This document shows, piece after piece, positions 59,923-64,000 of a stretch of DNA of 64,000 nucleotides. The DNA is taken from assembly GCF_002939945.1 (NCBI RefSeq), contig NZ_MDEB01000001.1, positions 682,001 through 746,000 of the forward strand, read 5' to 3'. The translations under genes were made by a program, and so were the position numbers. Under the pieces are notes generated by a model, which saw only the letters and a list, made by a program, of their open reading frames with translations, made no database searches and was not told where the DNA came from. Source of the stretch: Xanthomonas arboricola pv. populi. Lineage in GTDB: Bacteria > Pseudomonadota > Gammaproteobacteria > Xanthomonadales > Xanthomonadaceae. Position 1 is the stretch's first letter. Each line of letters begins with the position of its first letter.

Positions 59923-62343
59923 TCAGCGCAATACGCGAAAGCGCAGCTGTGTCCAGGCACCGTCGCTGGCCATTGCGGTGAGCGTATGCGTGCCGACCTC
60001 GGCGAAATCGCGCTGAAATCCCTGGCGTCCGTTGGTCTGTGCGATCCAGCGGCCGTCCAGCAGCCAGTCGATACGCGCGTCGCTGCCCAGGGCACGCAGG
60101 TGCAGGCGCACCGGGCGCGAGGTGGCGTTGGCGCGCGCCAGCGTGGCGCGGTCGCTCAGCCCATCGATACGCAGCACACCGCCGCCGGTCATGCGCCCAT
60201 CCGGCAGACAGTCCGCAGCCAGCGGCGGCAATTGCGCGGCATTGCGCTCAGCGGCGCTGAGCCAGGGCGAAACCAATGCCGGCCAGCGTGCCACTGCCTG
60301 CGGCACGCGTGCATGCGGCTGGCTGCACTCCTGCGACAACCGCTGCCCACTACGCGCATCCACATCGAAATGCAGCTGCCCGCTTTGCCATAGCCGCGCA
60401 TCGCGCTCGGCAAAGGTGGGCGGTACTGCCCCATCGAGCACGTAGGCGTCGGCGCGGCGTGCGCATTGCGCCGGTGGTGTCTGATCGGCCGCGCCGCCGA
60501 GTGGCCAGCAGATGGCAAGCGCCTGCACAGTGGTCGGCATCGGCACCGGCGCGCTGTCGCCAGCGCTGCGGGGCAAGGTGTCGATGACTTCGAACATCAA
60601 CGGCAACGCGGTGACGGCGCCGTACTGGCCGGGCAGCGGCGTGCCGTCCGGCCGCCCCACCCACACCCCCACCGTGTAACGGCGCGTGCCGCCGATCGCC
60701 CACGCATCGCGGTAGCCGTAGCTGGTGCCGGTCTTCCAGGCCACGCCCGGGCGCGCGGCGGTGTCGAAGGTCACGCCGCCATACCCCGGGCGCGGATTGC
60801 TCTGCAGGATCTCGCGCACGATCCAGGCCGCACCCGGCGACATCAGCCGGCGCTCGATACGCGGATCGGCCGGTGTGTAGCGCACGCGCCCGGCGATGCC
60901 ACCGCGATTGAGCGCTGCAAATGCACCGACCAACTCCTGCAATTGCGCGCCGGTACCGCCCAGTATCAGCGCCAGATTGGGCACGCTGCCGCGCGCAAAG
61001 CGCAGCTCGATGCCGGCATTGGACAGCCGCGCGGCAAACCGCGCCGGGCCGATCCGATCGAGCAGGTCCACGGCCGGCACGTTCAACGACAACCGCAACG
61101 CCGTCGCCGCGCTCACCGGGCCATTGAAGGCCGCATCGAAATTGCCGGGCCGGTAGCTGCCAAAGCTCTGCGGGGCATCCACCAACAGGCTTTCGGAGTG
61201 GATCACCCCATCGTCCAGGGCCATGCCATACAGAAACGGCTTGAGGGTGGAGCCGGGCGAGCGCCAGGCCTGCACCATGTCCACATGCCCCAGCCGTTTG
61301 CGATCGCCGAAGCTGGCCGAGCCCACATACGCGCGCGCTTCCATCGTGACGTTGTCCACCACCAGTAAGGCGGCCGAGGTGCGCTCGGGTAGTTGCGAAA
61401 AGTACGTCGCGACGCGTTCTTCCAGCGTGCGCTGCAATTCCACATCCAGGGTGGTGACGATGCGTGCCGCGCGCGGTTGCGCGCTATGCAACCTCTGCGC
61501 GAGCAGCGCCGCGTGCAACGGCGGTTTGAGCGAGCGCGTCACCACCGGCTCGATCCGCGCATCGTCCACCTGCGCGCGCGACCACACGCCCAGCTCCACC
61601 ATGCGGTCGAGCACCTTGTCGCGCGCGCGTTGCGCAGCCTCGGGATGGCGATCCGGGCGCAGGCGGCTGGGCGATTGCGGCAATACCGCCAGCAATGCGG
61701 CTTCGGCCTGCGACAGAGCCTTGGCCGGCTTGCCCAGGTACGCCCAGCTGGCCGCTTCCACGCCTTCGATGGTGCCGCCGTAGGGCGCGCGCTCCAGGTA
61801 CAGCGTCAGAATCTCGCGCTTGCTCAGGTGCGCTTCCAGCTGCAGCGCGCGCAACAACTGCTTGGCCTTACCCCACGGTGTGCGCGTGTGCGGGTCCAGG
61901 ATGCGCGCCACCTGCATGGTCAGCGTCGAGCCGCCGGAGACGATGCGCCCCTGCCCGATCCACTGCCCGCCGGCACGCAGCAGGCCCCACGGATTGACCC
62001 CGGGATGGCGCCAGAACCAACGGTCCTCATAGTTCAGCAACGCCTGCAGGTACAGCGGCGACACACTCTGCGGGCTGGCCGGATAGCGCCACACCCCATT
62101 GCGGTCGGCGAAGGCGCGCAGCGGCGTGCCATCGCGTGCAACCACCAGCGTGGAGGTGTCGCGGGATCTGGGCAGTGGCAGTGGGAAGGCCAGGTCCAAC
62201 AGCAACACAGCAGACAACAATGCCACGGCGGTCCAACGTAGCCCTGTCAACCAGCGGCGGCTACGCCGAGCCACACCATCCTGGCCAGCGGCGCGCCCCT
62301 GCGTCCGGTCGGTCCTTGCCTGCACGTGCTGCTGCTCATCCAT
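59923..62343 (-). CDS. pbpC: Penicillin-binding protein 1C
   Basis: 806-residue bifunctional class A penicillin-binding protein in the inner membrane. One transmembrane anchor (LRWTAVALLSAVLLLDLAFP) is followed by the GT51 glycosyltransferase with ALLNYEDRWFWRHPGVNPWG and SGGSTLTMQVARIL, then the transpeptidase domain with the SxxK in SPGSTLKPFLYG, the SxN-like LRLSLNVPA and the KTG in AWKTGTSYGYRDAW. The PBP1C-specific C-terminal domain ends the protein. Start taken at 62343 (MDEQQHVQ). The usual partner alpha-2-macroglobulin gene is not adjacent. Confidence 0.95.
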   Translation of the reverse strand: MDEQQHVQARTDRTQGRAAGQDGVARRSRRWLTGLRWTAVALLSAVLLLDLAFPLPLPRSRDTSTLVVARDGTPLRAFADRNGVWRYPASPQSVSPLYLQALLNYEDRWFWRHPGVNPWGLLRAGGQWIGQGRIVSGGSTLTMQVARILDPHTRTPWGKAKQLLRALQLEAHLSKREILTLYLERAPYGGTIEGVEAASWAYLGKPAKALSQAEAALLAVLPQSPSRLRPDRHPEAAQRARDKVLDRMVELGVWSRAQVDDARIEPVVTRSLKPPLHAALLAQRLHSAQPRAARIVTTLDVELQRTLEERVATYFSQLPERTSAALLVVDNVTMEARAYVGSASFGDRKRLGHVDMVQAWRSPGSTLKPFLYGMALDDGVIHSESLLVDAPQSFGSYRPGNFDAAFNGPVSAATALRLSLNVPAVDLLDRIGPARFAARLSNAGIELRFARGSVPNLALILGGTGAQLQELVGAFAALNRGGIAGRVRYTPADPRIERRLMSPGAAWIVREILQSNPRPGYGGVTFDTAARPGVAWKTGTSYGYRDAWAIGGTRRYTVGVWVGRPDGTPLPGQYGAVTALPLMFEVIDTLPRSAGDSAPVPMPTTVQALAICWPLGGAADQTPPAQCARRADAYVLDGAVPPTFAERDARLWQSGQLHFDVDARSGQRLSQECSQPHARVPQAVARWPALVSPWLSAAERNAAQLPPLAADCLPDGRMTGGGVLRIDGLSDRATLARANATSRPVRLHLRALGSDARIDWLLDGRWIAQTNGRQGFQRDFAEVGTHTLTAMASDGAWTQLRFRVLR

Positions 62344-62453
62344 CCTGCCAAGGATGCAGGGCAAAACGCATTTCGGCCACTATCGCGCGGCACTCTTCGG
62401 CGTTGAGCGATCAACGTTGCCGCGCGCTACTGCCTTACGCGACGACAAGCGCC

Positions 62454-63230
62454 CTAACCCACGACCTCCGCACGCGGCGAGCGACGCAGCCTTACGAACA
62501 GCCGCAGCAACCCCATTGCCAGGAACACCGCAGACAGGCGCAACGCCATGCCCAGCCAGCCACTGGCGGCCGAATCGGAGACGGCAAAGACGGTCCAGGC
62601 CGCGTTGAGCGAGACATGCAACACCCAGCCGCTCCAGATCGTGTAGCCATCCTGCGCGTCGACAATGGCAAACAGCAGCGCACCGACACCGGTAAGGGCG
62701 AAGATCAGCAACGCCTCGCCGCCTCCGCCACCTGCGCCGAGCCAATGCACGCCGCCAAACACAAGCGCCTGCACCAGCGCGGCGGTCGCCGGGCGCCAGG
62801 CCAGCGCGCGGCAGGCAAAGACGAAGCCAAAACCGCGAAAGACGATTTCTTCGGCCAGCGGAAACAGCAGCGCCAACCACAGCAGGCCCAGCAGATCGTC
62901 GGTGCCGACCGAGCTGGACTGAATCCACAGCCCCAGCCAGCACGGCAGTGTGGCCAGCAACGTCAGCGCCGGGCCGCGCACGCCGTTCCAACGCAGCCCC
63001 AGACATGCCGCGAGTTCGCCTGGCATGCCAGGACGCAGCACTACCGCTGCGACCAGCACAACCACCACGCTGAGCAGATTGTCGGCAATCCCGCCGCCGT
63101 AGGGCACCGGAATCTTCGGGATGGGCAGACCCATGGCCTTGGCCACATCGCGCACCTGCAGCGCGACCAGCAGCACCACCAACCAGACAACATGCCGACC
63201 GAAGCGACGCGAGGGTGTATCGAGCGGCAT
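62454..63230 (-). CDS. CPBP-family intramembrane endopeptidase
   Basis: 258-residue inner-membrane protein with about seven hydrophobic segments. CPBP (CaaX protease/bacteriocin-processing) motif 1 is FPLAEEIVFRGFG, with the paired Glu and downstream Arg; motif 2 is ALVFGGVHWLG, with His. A third His/Asn-type segment is HVSLNAAWTV. Substrate unknown. It is 110 bp upstream of pbpC on the same strand and possibly co-transcribed. Confidence 0.87.
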   Translation of the reverse strand: MPLDTPSRRFGRHVVWLVVLLVALQVRDVAKAMGLPIPKIPVPYGGGIADNLLSVVVVLVAAVVLRPGMPGELAACLGLRWNGVRGPALTLLATLPCWLGLWIQSSSVGTDDLLGLLWLALLFPLAEEIVFRGFGFVFACRALAWRPATAALVQALVFGGVHWLGAGGGGGEALLIFALTGVGALLFAIVDAQDGYTIWSGWVLHVSLNAAWTVFAVSDSAASGWLGMALRLSAVFLAMGLLRLFVRLRRSPRAEVVG

Positions 63231-63365
63231 GCAGACGTCCTTGCGTGCAAACAGCGTGCGACTATACCGCTGGCAGCGACATCGCCGCAGTGTCAGGTTG
63301 CATGCGCCGCGACAGCATCCCGCCCGCGTCGCGCGCCGGCTGCATGCCGCGATGCAATGCGACGC

Positions 63366-64000
63366 TTACCGCGGCTCCAGCGAGGCGCGATAACGCAGCA
63401 AGGCTTCCGGCGCATCGGTCTGGATGATCGACACGCCCTCGCGGTACAGGCGACCCCACACCTTGTCCGGGTCGCGCCCGGCATCGGCGTCGCCACCGTA
63501 GCCGGCGATGAAGCCTTCCCACAGCGAGTTGACCATCAGCCGCACGTTGTGTGCCTTGCTCACTGCAACCAACGCCGGCAATTGCGCTGCTGTCATCTTG
63601 GGCAGCTCGAACGCGACCGGATGCGCGTTGCGTGTCTGCGCAGTGGCAATCGCTGCCAGATCGGCAGTGCCATGGGCCTTGATCAGGATCGGGAAGAAAT
63701 ACACGGTGTCGAACGGCAGCATCGCCGCCAGTGGCGGTGTGGCGATGCCGGCTTCGGCCTTGACGATCACCTGGTGCTGCATGCCGGCACGGGCAACCGC
63801 ATCGACCACCTGCACGTAGATCGCATCCTTGACGTCCAGATTGAGCAGGATATGGCCCTTGGACCTGGCCAGCATCTGCTCGAGCGTGACCACGCGTTGA
63901 TCAGTCAGCGGTGCCTGCGCGCCACCTTCGTCGCTGCGCAGCCGCAATTTTTGCAGGTCGGCCAGGGTCAGCTCGGACAGCTTGCCGGTGCCGTCGGTGG
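63366..64000 (-). CDS. Glycerophosphodiester phosphodiesterase (5' truncated)
   Basis: C-terminal part of a GDPD-family enzyme; the frame stays open to the window edge, so the start lies beyond. The part seen contains the family segments TGKLSELTLADLQKLRLRSD (just before 63947 and upstream), VVTLEQMLARSKGHILLNLD (a Glu and Asp of the metal site) and the C-terminal SIIQTDAPEALLRYR. It hydrolyses glycerophosphodiesters to glycerol-3-phosphate and an alcohol. An N-terminal signal peptide, common in Xanthomonas homologues, cannot be checked. Confidence 0.88.
   Translation of the reverse strand, partial: TDGTGKLSELTLADLQKLRLRSDEGGAQAPLTDQRVVTLEQMLARSKGHILLNLDVKDAIYVQVVDAVARAGMQHQVIVKAEAGIATPPLAAMLPFDTVYFFPILIKAHGTADLAAIATAQTRNAHPVAFELPKMTAAQLPALVAVSKAHNVRLMVNSLWEGFIAGYGGDADAGRDPDKVWGRLYREGVSIIQTDAPEALLRYRASLEPR

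Overview
The window is GC-rich chromosomal DNA from a Xanthomonas or very close relative. The pointers are two proteins ending in the XVIPCD tail of Xanthomonas type IV secretion (T4SS) antibacterial effectors, an XAC0095-type small protein, a large Xanthomonas/Caulobacter-type TonB-dependent receptor beside carbohydrate genes, and a RAYT/REP family typical of xanthomonads. The genus is inferred from gene content; no rRNA or tRNA gene was seen.

Layout. 0-1.7 kb: 3' part of a periplasmic molybdenum aldehyde dehydrogenase subunit. 2.0-13.7 kb: an apparent alginate-utilisation locus. A TonB-dependent receptor and a GntR/FadR regulator run leftwards, and PL6 lyase, PL17 lyase, hexuronate-type MFS importer, SDR reductase and SGNH esterase run rightwards. 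Together they would capture, depolymerise, import and reduce alginate towards 2-keto-3-deoxygluconate. 13.8-31.7 kb: core and accessory genes including DUF421, GH3, a UvrA-like ATPase between inverted repeats, an alarmone-hydrolase-like HD protein divergent from an EAL phosphodiesterase, a TrxR-like flavoprotein, AlkB, GH92, a stress SDR, GH30 with a repeat-encoded linker, and NAD(P)HX dehydratase. 31.7-34.4 kb: a histidine phosphatase, a TetR regulator, a small exported protein followed by a decayed partner, and an XAC0095-type gene with a foldable leader.

34.7-50.2 kb is a defence and competition island. It holds a type I restriction system (hsdR, hsdM and an unusually long hsdS) with a winged-helix/nucleotidyltransferase pair nested between hsdR and hsdM, a ParE-like toxin-antitoxin pair, and two lipoprotein-immunity/XVIPCD-effector pairs on either side of a bdcR-bdcA (biofilm dispersal) unit.

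50.4-55.6 kb: the conserved hflK-hflC-DUF2065-purA block, interrupted by a REP/RAYT cluster. 56-64 kb: a PilH-like response regulator, an hsp20-dnaJ(cbpA) unit behind a sigma32-like promoter, peroxiredoxin, a ferritin-like protein, pbpC, a CPBP membrane protease and the 3' part of a glycerophosphodiester phosphodiesterase.

All functions are read from sequence motifs and family knowledge; no database search was run. The points most worth following are the two T4SS effector/immunity pairs with undefined or partly defined toxins, the NTase/HTH pair nested in the restriction operon together with the HsdS C-terminal extension, and the complete alginate locus with an esterase in what is probably a plant-associated bacterium.
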